A stretch of DNA of 7,601 nucleotides, taken from contig JAOZLI010000129.1 of NCBI GenBank assembly GCA_029934915.1, positions 1 to 7,601 of the forward strand, given 5' to 3'. Numbering within the stretch: position 1 is the stretch's first letter; each line of letters starts with the position of its first letter. The notes below the pieces were generated by a model, which had not been told where the DNA came from, did no database searches, and saw only the letters and a program-made list of their open reading frames with translations. The DNA is from Desulfocapsa sp. Lineage in GTDB: Bacteria; Desulfobacterota; Desulfobulbia; Desulfobulbales; Desulfocapsaceae. The position numbers were made by a program, and so were the translations under genes. Shown here one piece after another: positions 1 to 7,259 of the stretch.

Positions 1-67
1 ATCTCGTTAGCAACTATAAGTCATGTGACATTAATTATCACTAATATTTTATTCCGATTCCCATAAA

Positions 68-87
68 CCCGGTAAGAAATAACCAGG
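68..87 (-). terminator. weak hairpin after ktrA, possible but poor terminator
   Basis: On the minus strand, 31 bases past the ktrA stop, CCTGGT and ACCGGG flank an 8-base loop. They form six pairs, one of them a G-T wobble. Only a TTTA follows instead of a real T-run, so intrinsic termination would be inefficient. It is the only hairpin of note I see in the first 118 bases, which otherwise are AT-rich and hold no gene I can support. Confidence 0.25.
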
Positions 88-118
88 ACGATGTTATCTT
101 ATATTTTTGAGGAGCCCT

Positions 119-769
119 TTACGGAGTGATATTCTTAGACGTATTTGTATGGCGCAGAACAATAATGGAGTCACCTTTTTGAAAAAGGTACTCCGGGTCG
201 GGGGTGTAGTCATATGAATCTGTATCCAGTTTTTTTGTTGAAATAACTTTGACTTGATATTTTTTTTGTAAATCAAGGCTGAGCAGGCTTTTTCCTTCCC
301 ACTGGTCAATGACCAGTTTTTGAAATGAAACGTCTGGATCAAAGGATGCATACTGTAAAAAACCTTGAATTGCTACTTTGCTGGCTAGTTGAACCGCTGC
401 CATCTGCTCAGGGATAATCACTTCATCCACACCGAGTTTAAGCAATAAACGCTGATGATCAGGATTTACCGCTTTGACCCAAACTTGCGGGATATCCAGT
501 TCTTTGACATACATGGCTATCATGGATGAGGCGGCGATGGAGTCCCCCACACTGATCAGGACATGGGACACATCGGCCAGGCCAATTTGTTCCAGTGCAT
601 CTTTGCTGGCAGCATTGGCTTTGTAAACCTGGCTGAGGGAATCTTTGGCCGCCTGAACGCGATTCTGACTGCTGTCTATGCCAATAACGGTGTAACCAAG
701 ATTGACCAGTGTCGAGGCGAAGTATAAACCGAATTTTCCAAGACCAATAACTGCGATTTCCTGTTTCAT
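119..769 (-). CDS. ktrA: KtrA, RCK-domain regulatory subunit of the Ktr potassium uptake system
   Basis: KtrA is the cytoplasmic nucleotide-binding regulator that assembles as a ring under the KtrB dimer and gates it according to ATP/ADP. The 216-residue length is typical of single-RCK KtrA rather than the double-RCK TrkA of about 458 residues. The N-terminal Rossmann fold shows Gly9-Leu-Gly-Lys-Phe-Gly14 after the first strand and Asp32 at the end of the second strand, the residue that usually contacts the nucleotide ribose. Conserved RCK sequence follows (a Gly-Val-Asp-Glu-Val-Ile-Ile-Pro-Glu segment). The C-terminal RCK_C/TrkA_C ligand domain spans about 146-207 and ends in a typical QKGDSIIVL strand. 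The ATG is fixed by the strong AGGAG site, with 9 bases separating it from ktrB. The order ktrB-ktrA makes it the last gene of the visible unit. A 13-base-pair inverted repeat lies within its final 80 bases. Confidence 0.94.
   Translation of the reverse strand: MKQEIAVIGLGKFGLYFASTLVNLGYTVIGIDSSQNRVQAAKDSLSQVYKANAASKDALEQIGLADVSHVLISVGDSIAASSMIAMYVKELDIPQVWVKAVNPDHQRLLLKLGVDEVIIPEQMAAVQLASKVAIQGFLQYASFDPDVSFQKLVIDQWEGKSLLSLDLQKKYQVKVISTKKLDTDSYDYTPDPEYLFQKGDSIIVLRHTNTSKNITP
167..194. repeat. near-perfect inverted repeat inside the 3' end of ktrA
   Basis: The plus strand reads GGAGT, c, ACCTTTTT, g, then AAAAAGGT, ACTCC. The arms are complementary over 13 positions with a single bulged base. 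In ktrA mRNA this would fold into a stem of about 12 pairs with a 3-base loop, about 46 bases before the stop codon. No T-run follows on either strand, so it does not look like an intrinsic terminator. It encodes the EYLFQKGDS segment of KtrA, and coding constraint could produce it by chance. Confidence 0.6.
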
Positions 770-773
770 AGTG

Positions 774-780
774 TTCTCCT
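774..780 (-). promoter_or_regulatory. ribosome binding site of ktrA, overlapping the ktrB stop codon
   Basis: AGGAGAA on the minus strand, with the AGGAG core 6 bases from the ktrA ATG, is the strongest ribosome site in the window. Its first two bases are the last two of the ktrB TAG codon, so a ribosome ending on ktrB arrives directly at the ktrA start. This favours coupled synthesis of pore and regulatory subunit, while the strong site would support making the ring-forming KtrA in excess. Confidence 0.75.
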
Positions 781-2146
781 ATCCAATTAACAGATTTGAC
801 TCGGGGCGCGTAAAGAGTTCCCTGGATTGAATGGTGTGTAGAACCCCTATAAATACCAGGGGGCCAAGTCGTCCAAGAAACATAAGGATGATGAGCGTAT
901 ATTTACCAAATATTGAGAGTGTTGGAGTGAGACCGGTTGAAATACCGGCTGTCCCATATGCAGAAATTACTTCAAAACTGATTTCAAGAAACTGGCCTCT
1001 GCTCTCAGAATGCGCGATACCACCAGTTTCGCTCAGACAAAGGACAAGCACCGCTCCAATTACAATGATGGCGGAAAAACTGAAAATTGACAGAGCCCGT
1101 CGGACTGAATCCCGTGTCACAGCCATTTTCCCAATGACTGTCTGCTCTCTACCTTTTAGTTCTGAGTGAAGAAAAGCAAACAGGACACGGATGCTTGTTA
1201 CCTTTATTCCGCCACCACATGAACCGGGAGCTGCTCCAACGAACATCAGGGCCATCATAATTAACAGGGTTACATTGGTCAGTTCCCCGATGGGAAGGGT
1301 GTTAAATCCAGCAGTTCTACAGGTAACGGCCTGAAAGAAACTTGCCAGCAAGGCAGAAAACCAGGAAAGGGAATGGGTCTGGATTATAAATTCTGTTATA
1401 AAAATCGCCAGGGTTCCACCAATAACAAGATAAAAACTTGTTTGTAAAACGACTTTTGAATACCAGCTGAGTTGAACCCGGTTGGTATTGTTTTTGGGTT
1501 TTATGCGTTCGACAATCCACTTGCTTGTTTCCACCATTACAAAGAAACCAATTCCGCCCAATGTAATAAGAACGATGAAAATCATGTTTACTGCAACGTT
1601 ATCTGACCACTGTGAAAGGCTGTCATTGTAGAGGGCAAAACCGGCATTACAGAATGCCGATATTGAGTGAAAGAGTGCAGAAATGAAATCCATTTTTCCG
1701 TTGGTTGCCCAGTACAACAGTCCTGCCCCGATAAGTTCGATAATGATCGTCCAGGCCACAATGGCCAATAGAAATCGACCTAACCGAAAACGCGGATCCT
1801 GCAGTAAGTTTTGTCCCACGGCAATACGATCCGTCAGTGTTACCTTTTGCCGGAAAAGATAGAGTGCCAGGGAGGTCAGGGTCATGATGCCCAGCCCTCC
1901 AATTTGTATAAGAAAGAGGATAATTAACTGACCGGTCTCGGAAAAAGTGTTTTTTGTATCCACTACGGTCAGCCCTGTTACACAAGTGGCCGAGGTCGCA
2001 GTAAACAGAGCATCTGTCAAGGACAATGGCGTATTGGCATTTAAACTTATGGGAAGTGAAAGAAGCAGACTCCCTGCCAGAATAGTCAGACCAAAGAAGA
2101 GAATAGGAAAGATCAGCGGCTGAGATATAAGACGTTTTATTTTCAC
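779..2146 (-). CDS. ktrB: KtrB/TrkH-type potassium channel subunit of a Ktr uptake system
   Basis: This is the membrane pore of a Ktr potassium uptake system (455 residues, normal KtrB length). The four pore-loop repeats of the superfamily are visible: Thr54-Cys-Val-Thr-Gly58, Phe165-Cys-Asn-Ala-Gly169, Thr275-Cys-Arg-Thr-Ala-Gly280, and Tyr397-Gly-Thr-Ala-Gly401. Each contributes its glycine to the selectivity filter. The glycine-rich intramembrane gate loop in the third repeat is present at 304-315 (GAAPGSCGGGIK), where Cys310 sits at a position often occupied by Thr. Known Ktr systems are often sodium-dependent and are gated by a cytoplasmic ring of KtrA. The start is GTG, not ATG, and no convincing Shine-Dalgarno sequence precedes it. 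It begins 20 bases after the PliI-ecotin stop, and I see no better in-frame start between the two genes. The stop codon overlaps the ktrA ribosome site. A TrkH reading is possible, but the short length and the single-RCK partner favour KtrB. Confidence 0.95.
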   Translation of the reverse strand: MKIKRLISQPLIFPILFFGLTILAGSLLLSLPISLNANTPLSLTDALFTATSATCVTGLTVVDTKNTFSETGQLIILFLIQIGGLGIMTLTSLALYLFRQKVTLTDRIAVGQNLLQDPRFRLGRFLLAIVAWTIIIELIGAGLLYWATNGKMDFISALFHSISAFCNAGFALYNDSLSQWSDNVAVNMIFIVLITLGGIGFFVMVETSKWIVERIKPKNNTNRVQLSWYSKVVLQTSFYLVIGGTLAIFITEFIIQTHSLSWFSALLASFFQAVTCRTAGFNTLPIGELTNVTLLIMMALMFVGAAPGSCGGGIKVTSIRVLFAFLHSELKGREQTVIGKMAVTRDSVRRALSIFSFSAIIVIGAVLVLCLSETGGIAHSESRGQFLEISFEVISAYGTAGISTGLTPTLSIFGKYTLIILMFLGRLGPLVFIGVLHTIQSRELFTRPESNLLIG

Positions 2147-2166
2147 AGGATCAGTGTTGGGAGGGA

Positions 2167-3210
2167 TTACTTCCTCATAGCCTTCTGGCTTGTACCAGCA
2201 CTCCAGATGCGATATTGAATTTCATATTTCCCGGGCGAGTAGATAACAATTGGCAGGCGGCTGTTGTATGGAATGTGAAGTGAAGAGCCATGAACAAGTT
2301 TGGTGACTTGTTCTTTCCCTTCAGGAACTGCCATCAACGTACTCATGCCAACGTCGCTTCCTGTTACTTCGTAATAGGTGTATCCCCAGCCTTTTAGTGG
2401 GTGAGGGCTTATGCTCAGGCCAATACGGGTACGATTTATCCCATCGGTCAGCATCATCTTTCCTGGGATCAGTTCTACTTTGAGACGTTCTTCCTCACTG
2501 CGTTCTTTTTTTGGGAGTTCAATCACGAAACGTTCAATTCCCTCTGCGGCAGGTGGAAAGGCTTTTAACTGAGAATGCTCTACAGTAGGGGCAGGGATGT
2601 TAGATGGTGGGAATGTCTTGCTGCCTGCTAATTCTAAGATCCAGGTGGCTTCGCCCGCCACTAACGTATAGTGGAGTTGGCGCGTACCGCCCGTTGGCTT
2701 TGCGTTGGTATCATTTTCTTTATAGAGAGGGAAACGTCTGGTTAGGTGACCATCCATCACAGCAAATGTGTCATGTCCCATATATCCCTTTGAATTTTTT
2801 TCATCATTCTCCAGCGGCGGCAGATAGATGGTGCTGATTGATTTGTTATTATTGCTAGCATAGGCTACTAAGCTTCCATAACTCCCACTTCCAGCAGAAT
2901 TGATAAAGACATACACTTCAGGAGAGCCGTCACCATTCAAATCATCAATTTGAGCTCCCGTCAATGATCCATCAATTTCTTCTGTAATGATGGAATTGTC
3001 TATGCTAAGGCCTGAGGGAACGATTGTCAGAGTGTTCAATGAACCTTCATTTGGGCAGGTAATATGAAAATTGATACCATTGAGCATAAGTGTTTTGTCA
3101 AATGCTTCCCCCTCCTTTGCAGTGGCGAGACTACTCGAAAGCAGTGTTACTACAGCTGTGAGAGTACATATTTTAATTGTCTTGATACAGTTCATTTTAC
3201 ATTTGTACAT
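2167..3210 (-). CDS. secreted PliI-ecotin fusion: predicted dual lysozyme and serine-peptidase inhibitor
   Basis: This 347-residue protein has a Sec signal peptide: Lys at 3, 5, 10 and 13, a hydrophobic core at 14-28, and Ala29-Thr30-Ala31 before the predicted cut. Residues about 36-197 match the PliI type of periplasmic inhibitor of invertebrate (I-type) lysozyme. They carry the family loop Ser108-Gly-Ser-Tyr111 and an upstream DLNGDGSPE segment (90-98) resembling a calcium loop. A Pro-rich joint (about 199-210) leads to an ecotin domain (about 213-347). Against E. coli ecotin it keeps RLKVELIPG, Gly-Trp-Gly-Tyr (274-277), the reactive loop Ser-Thr-Leu-Met-Ala (290-294, P1 = Leu292 where E. 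coli has Met84) and YNSRLPIVIY (315-324). Ecotin inhibits trypsin-fold peptidases as a dimer. Both ecotin disulfide cysteines (E. coli 50 and 87) are absent. The ATG has a good ribosome site; the in-frame Met6 does not. ktrB starts 20 bases downstream. The domain calls are strong, but dual activity is inferred. Confidence 0.9.
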   Translation of the reverse strand: MYKCKMNCIKTIKICTLTAVVTLLSSSLATAKEGEAFDKTLMLNGINFHITCPNEGSLNTLTIVPSGLSIDNSIITEEIDGSLTGAQIDDLNGDGSPEVYVFINSAGSGSYGSLVAYASNNNKSISTIYLPPLENDEKNSKGYMGHDTFAVMDGHLTRRFPLYKENDTNAKPTGGTRQLHYTLVAGEATWILELAGSKTFPPSNIPAPTVEHSQLKAFPPAAEGIERFVIELPKKERSEEERLKVELIPGKMMLTDGINRTRIGLSISPHPLKGWGYTYYEVTGSDVGMSTLMAVPEGKEQVTKLVHGSSLHIPYNSRLPIVIYSPGKYEIQYRIWSAGTSQKAMRK

Positions 3211-3214
3211 ATTG

Positions 3215-3221
3215 CCATCCT
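3215..3221 (-). promoter_or_regulatory. ribosome binding site of the PliI-ecotin gene
   Basis: On the minus strand AGGATGG lies just upstream of the ATG, with the AGGA core 7 bases from the start codon. It selects the first ATG over the in-frame Met6 codon, which has only an A-rich coding stretch before it. It sits in the 52-base gap after the AsmA-family gene, the largest gap in the unit. I find no clear -35/-10 pair or terminator in that gap. Confidence 0.6.
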
Positions 3222-3262
3222 GTTATTTAATGTTTTCTTTTGTAGCCCAGTCGTTTCACACA

Positions 3263-6200
3263 CTAATGTATCGTATCTGTTTCTTCCTCTGTAACCCAGG
3301 TCATGGCTTCGGCGCAGGCAGTTTTGCCATCTTCTTCAAGATTATCCGTAAAAAGCCATTGAAAAGGAACGGTCACCACGCTGGTTGCGAGTCCAAAGAC
3401 AGTTTCAAAGACAGCCTCTGTTGTAACACCAATTTTATAATCGAAAATTGTGCCGGACACTGTAACAGGAGTCGCGAAACTGAAAAAATGGGCGGCTTTG
3501 GGTGTGGGATTGAGATGAAAATCAATAACATCTGTTTTAAAGCTAACTTTGCCTTTTCCGTGAACCCTCATTTTGCTGGTATCAAGTAAGAATAGTTCTG
3601 GCTGCATTATGCCATCGTCTAGAAGAAATTTCCCTGCCAGGCAGTTTGCCTTTGATGGTGTACCTTTAAGAAGTGCAGGCAAAGCAGCCGTAACAATATT
3701 AACCGCCCATAAATCAATGGCTCCTGCCTTATACTCTTCAGGTAATACTCCGAAACGAAATGTTCCCCCCATATGTTCCTTGAGTTGAACAAGCGTATCT
3801 GCCTCGGAGTGAAGATCAAAATTTACATTGAGTGTTCCTTTGAGGTCGCTATCAGGATTGGTACGTCTGGCGAGCACTCCGTAATCCAGATTTTCAATCT
3901 GCATGGATAAATGGGCTATGTTCCTGTTCGTTTCAGGCTTGAGTGACCCTTCTATAACAACCTCACCGCCGGGTATATTAAGTTTCAACTTATCCAAAGA
4001 ATAGCGCCCATTGTTAAGATTCGCACTCAGCTTTCCGCTTCCCAGTCTGTCAGTCCCTGAAAGAACTTCATCCACCTGAATCTTTACACTGCCGGTAAAC
4101 TTGCCAGCAAGTTCGGGACTTAACAGATCATGCAGCGTTCCTTCACTCTGTGCGTTCTTTTCCTCGAGAGTTTCGTCAATCTCTTTTGCTTCCTTTTCTT
4201 CCTTTTTTTCTTCAGCCACAGGAGACCAGCCATCAAATTGAAAGTCATTGAGTTGAATTCTTTTTGCTTGTAATGTGGTGTCCCAATTCACAGGAAAATC
4301 GAAGGTGTTGTCTTCTGTTTTTGTCCCCGTAAGTGTCATTTGACCCAGCAGTTTTGAATCTCCTATTTGTATAGCAATATCATTGAAATACCACGTACCA
4401 TTTTTTGCATAAAAAGAGCCGTCCGCAGTATAAGGGCCAAGGGGAGGTAAGTTGACACCAATTAACCAGTTCAAGCTGTCCATACGTTTTCCCGACAAGG
4501 AATACACACAGTTTACAGTATTGTTGATATTATTCTTTTTACGATCAATTGTTCCGTCAAAAAAAAGTTTGCTATCTCCAATTGCTACCATAACAGTGCC
4601 AACAATTGGCTTTAAAGTGTCTGCCTGAAGCAACCCATTCTCTTCCATCGTAACACTCAGGGGCTCGGCATTGATGTCACCAGAGATTGACAGTTTTGTT
4701 TTTTGCCCGGATACATTAGAAGCTGTCAGCTCCTGGAGGTTTATAACTAAGTCATCCCCAAATTCTTTGTCTATTCGGTATGTTCCTCCCTTAATCGTCA
4801 ATTCCTGTGAACTCTTTTTCATTACGTCTTCAAGTGTCTTTCCCTTCAGAGAAATATCCAACTGAATTGATTCAGCTTGTAGATCCTGAGCTTTTCCCAA
4901 TCCAAATTCCTTATAGAGAGCGGGTAGGTCAAGCATCTTCGCGCCTATTTTAAATTGGATAGTGGGATCCTCACTGATGAGATCAATTTTCACATTGCCA
5001 CTCAATAGCTGCTGCACGATACTGACATGAAAAGGGGCATCACTCAGCCTGCCATCTTCGAAAATGGCAGACAACAGTATATCAGAGGCAGTCCCCCGTC
5101 CTGTTTCCAACGTATCTACACGTAGTTCGATATTGCCATCCACAGGGCATAAACTTTTTTGTGGTAACCATTGCGCCAGCATTGTGTCGAACGTATCGGT
5201 TCTTTCCTTCAAAACATCTTCGGCTGTCGGTGCCTCTTTATCTTGATTCTTTGCGGCAACCGCTGGTTCTTGTTTCTTGTCATTGTCTGGTTTGGGCTCC
5301 TTGTTTTGATCTTGAGCCGGAACGTCCCCGGGAGATTGCCCCAAATAGGGACGTAAATCGATCTCTCTACTATGGATAGATGCTGTGATTTGCGGTTTTC
5401 CCTGATCGCTTTTTTTCTGCTCCACCGTGGCATCAAACAGCAAAGTATCCAGTGTAATGGTTTCTAAATTTACAGACCAGGCGTCATTGGAGATGCTTCC
5501 CGTTCCCTTTGTGGAAAAATCCAGTTCTTTGCCTATCATTTGTGTTACAGGTTCCAGCATTCCGCAGAGATTCTTTCCGTTGATAGAAAAATCAAATTCT
5601 GCAGAATGATCTTCCAGAAGAGTGGCATGAACAAGAAGGTTAGTGTCACAGGCGTGGAGTCGCAGGCTATGGGGAAAGGCTTTAGCCTCTATGCTAAATG
5701 GACTTCCGAGGGCGTCCCCCTTTCCAGAAAGTACAGCAGACTGCCCAGCCCTTCTCTGCAGAGAAATGTTTTGACTGGAGATGTTGATTCCCGAATCTGT
5801 AAGGAAGGTTGTTGCCCCAATCGTCACGTCGACATCCAGTGCATCTTTGAGCTCTTCAATGGTTTTCCCGCGACTCTTTGCGATCAGTGACAGGGCGCCT
5901 AGTTTGCTGCTAAATTGTTTACTGATGGAAAGCGCCTCAAGCAATGGATCCAATTCTGCACTTTTGCTGTTAATTGTCAGCTCAATAGTTGGAGTACTTT
6001 TACTGCTGCTGATATCTGCTTGAGCCTCCACTGGAATATCCATTGCGACCAAGGAAAATGGAAGCACAAGATCACCGTCGAGTAAAGAAACATCTGCTTT
6101 AATATCTGAAGCATAAAAGCGATTAAACTGAATCTCAGCAACATCTAAATGAAGGTCGGTATCGATTACTCGCAGTGTATCCCAGGGTAATTGTGAGCTC

Positions 6201-7258
6201 TGTTGTCTGGTTTGATGTTCCTTTACGTTTTCCGGAGAAGCGTCTCCTGTAAAGGCAGAAAACAAGGCTTGATCAATATGTGGTGATGTGAGTGTTCCAG
6301 CTAAAGTAGAACGTGTGCCTTGCAATGACAGAACAAGATCACCCTGCAGGGAACTGTTTAATGCGGCAAGGTGAAGGTTTGAAAACTGAAATTCACCTGG
6401 AGATGTACTGATTTGTCCGGCAAGTGAAATCTCACCAGTGTCAGGAAGACGTACATCAAAGAGTTGGGTAATGACATCAAGATCAGGGCCGTTAATCATG
6501 AATGCAAGGTGTTTGTCGATACCGTTCTGAGCTCTAACGAGAATGCCGGAGACATCGAGAATGGTATCTGCAATGTTTAATTTTCCCTGTGAAAGCGGCC
6601 ATGAATGTTTGCCGTATAGAAGCTCATACAGAGAATCGCCAGTGATATTCAGGGTGCAGGCAAGTCCGGATATTTTTCCTCGAAGAGCAAATTGTAACTG
6701 ACTGCTTTTCATGTCATGGCCATGTGCTTCATCAATGGCCAGTGTATATTCTTTACCGCTGTGTTCGTCCAGGTAACTGAGTCGCATATCTTTGAGACTC
6801 AGTAGATCAAGCCCGGTTAATTCATGACTTTTTTGTTTTGTCTCCGGTTCGCTTGCGGAGGTGCCGAAACGATAATTGTTCGTCTGGTCAGTTTTGCTGA
6901 TCAGATGTAGATCAACTCCTGAAAATTCAATATCAAGGAGTCGGATATCGCCACGAACAAGATCTGTAAGGCTTATCTGTGCCTGAGCATGTTCAACAGT
7001 AAGGAACTGTTTGTTTTCCTGAGACCATCCGGCAGGGTTGGCGATGGTTAGGCCGTCGAATTGAAGGCTGGGACGTAGGGAGGTCGTGAGTCGAAAAGGC
7101 CCTTGAATAGTAACCTTTCGATCAAGCAGGTCGGAAGCCAGTAATTCCAGGCGATGATCAAGAAAATCTAGGGGCACTGTAATACCTGAAAGCAGTACAA
7201 GAATGAGCAACAGCAGGAACAGGACAAAGCCTGAAAGGAGTTTTTTAGGAAAGCGCAT
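3263..7258 (-). CDS. AsmA-family protein, large (1331 aa), envelope-spanning lipid-homeostasis candidate
   Basis: The protein begins with a basic N-terminus and a single membrane anchor (about residues 7-28). The AsmA N-terminal signature follows at 44-78: Leu-Leu-Asp-Arg-Lys, then Gly-Pro-Phe-Arg-Leu, Arg-Pro-Ser-Leu, and Asn-Pro-Ala-Gly-Trp. The rest is mostly alternating beta-strand sequence. An AsmA-like C-terminal region lies at about 1160-1275 (GAIDLWAVNI, then a Met-Arg-Val-His-Gly-Lys-Gly strand). A hydrophobic stretch near 1281-1306 may be amphipathic or membrane-associated. Acidic/Lys-rich low-complexity linkers lie at about 643-690 and 1010-1042. An internal repeat pairs residues 423-485 with 765-827. 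E. coli AsmA has about 617 residues; this length is closer to YhdP and TamB. Family members are inner-membrane anchored, extend into the periplasm, and are implicated in phospholipid transport to the outer membrane. A similar role here is inferred. The start overlaps the preceding stop context (TAG-T-ATG) and has no good ribosome site of its own, consistent with coupling. Confidence 0.9.
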   Translation of the reverse strand: MRFPKKLLSGFVLFLLLLILVLLSGITVPLDFLDHRLELLASDLLDRKVTIQGPFRLTTSLRPSLQFDGLTIANPAGWSQENKQFLTVEHAQAQISLTDLVRGDIRLLDIEFSGVDLHLISKTDQTNNYRFGTSASEPETKQKSHELTGLDLLSLKDMRLSYLDEHSGKEYTLAIDEAHGHDMKSSQLQFALRGKISGLACTLNITGDSLYELLYGKHSWPLSQGKLNIADTILDVSGILVRAQNGIDKHLAFMINGPDLDVITQLFDVRLPDTGEISLAGQISTSPGEFQFSNLHLAALNSSLQGDLVLSLQGTRSTLAGTLTSPHIDQALFSAFTGDASPENVKEHQTRQQSSQLPWDTLRVIDTDLHLDVAEIQFNRFYASDIKADVSLLDGDLVLPFSLVAMDIPVEAQADISSSKSTPTIELTINSKSAELDPLLEALSISKQFSSKLGALSLIAKSRGKTIEELKDALDVDVTIGATTFLTDSGINISSQNISLQRRAGQSAVLSGKGDALGSPFSIEAKAFPHSLRLHACDTNLLVHATLLEDHSAEFDFSINGKNLCGMLEPVTQMIGKELDFSTKGTGSISNDAWSVNLETITLDTLLFDATVEQKKSDQGKPQITASIHSREIDLRPYLGQSPGDVPAQDQNKEPKPDNDKKQEPAVAAKNQDKEAPTAEDVLKERTDTFDTMLAQWLPQKSLCPVDGNIELRVDTLETGRGTASDILLSAIFEDGRLSDAPFHVSIVQQLLSGNVKIDLISEDPTIQFKIGAKMLDLPALYKEFGLGKAQDLQAESIQLDISLKGKTLEDVMKKSSQELTIKGGTYRIDKEFGDDLVINLQELTASNVSGQKTKLSISGDINAEPLSVTMEENGLLQADTLKPIVGTVMVAIGDSKLFFDGTIDRKKNNINNTVNCVYSLSGKRMDSLNWLIGVNLPPLGPYTADGSFYAKNGTWYFNDIAIQIGDSKLLGQMTLTGTKTEDNTFDFPVNWDTTLQAKRIQLNDFQFDGWSPVAEEKKEEKEAKEIDETLEEKNAQSEGTLHDLLSPELAGKFTGSVKIQVDEVLSGTDRLGSGKLSANLNNGRYSLDKLKLNIPGGEVVIEGSLKPETNRNIAHLSMQIENLDYGVLARRTNPDSDLKGTLNVNFDLHSEADTLVQLKEHMGGTFRFGVLPEEYKAGAIDLWAVNIVTAALPALLKGTPSKANCLAGKFLLDDGIMQPELFLLDTSKMRVHGKGKVSFKTDVIDFHLNPTPKAAHFFSFATPVTVSGTIFDYKIGVTTEAVFETVFGLATSVVTVPFQWLFTDNLEEDGKTACAEAMTWVTEEETDTIH

Positions 7259-7259
7259 A

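Noticed and set aside
20..29. Short palindrome GTCATGTGAC as a possible operator
   Set aside because: Ten bases with only a four-base arm on each side is expected by chance, and no promoter elements are visible around it.
831..1169. A 112-codon plus-strand frame antisense to ktrB
   Set aside because: It covers conserved ktrB pore-loop sequence; the translation is Arg/Pro-rich shadow with no family signal.
3211..3262. Internal promoter or terminator in the 52-base gap before the PliI-ecotin gene
   Set aside because: There is an AT-rich ATTAAAT stretch but no acceptable -35 at the right spacing, and no stem with a T-run.
3071..3589. A 172-codon open frame on the plus strand spanning the AsmA/PliI-ecotin junction
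   Set aside because: It lies antisense to two well-supported genes, its translation shows no family motifs, and it has the irregular, Cys-rich look of shadow translation.
5540..5890. A 116-codon plus-strand frame inside the AsmA-family gene
   Set aside because: It is fully antisense to clear AsmA-family coding sequence and has no recognisable domain or convincing ribosome site.
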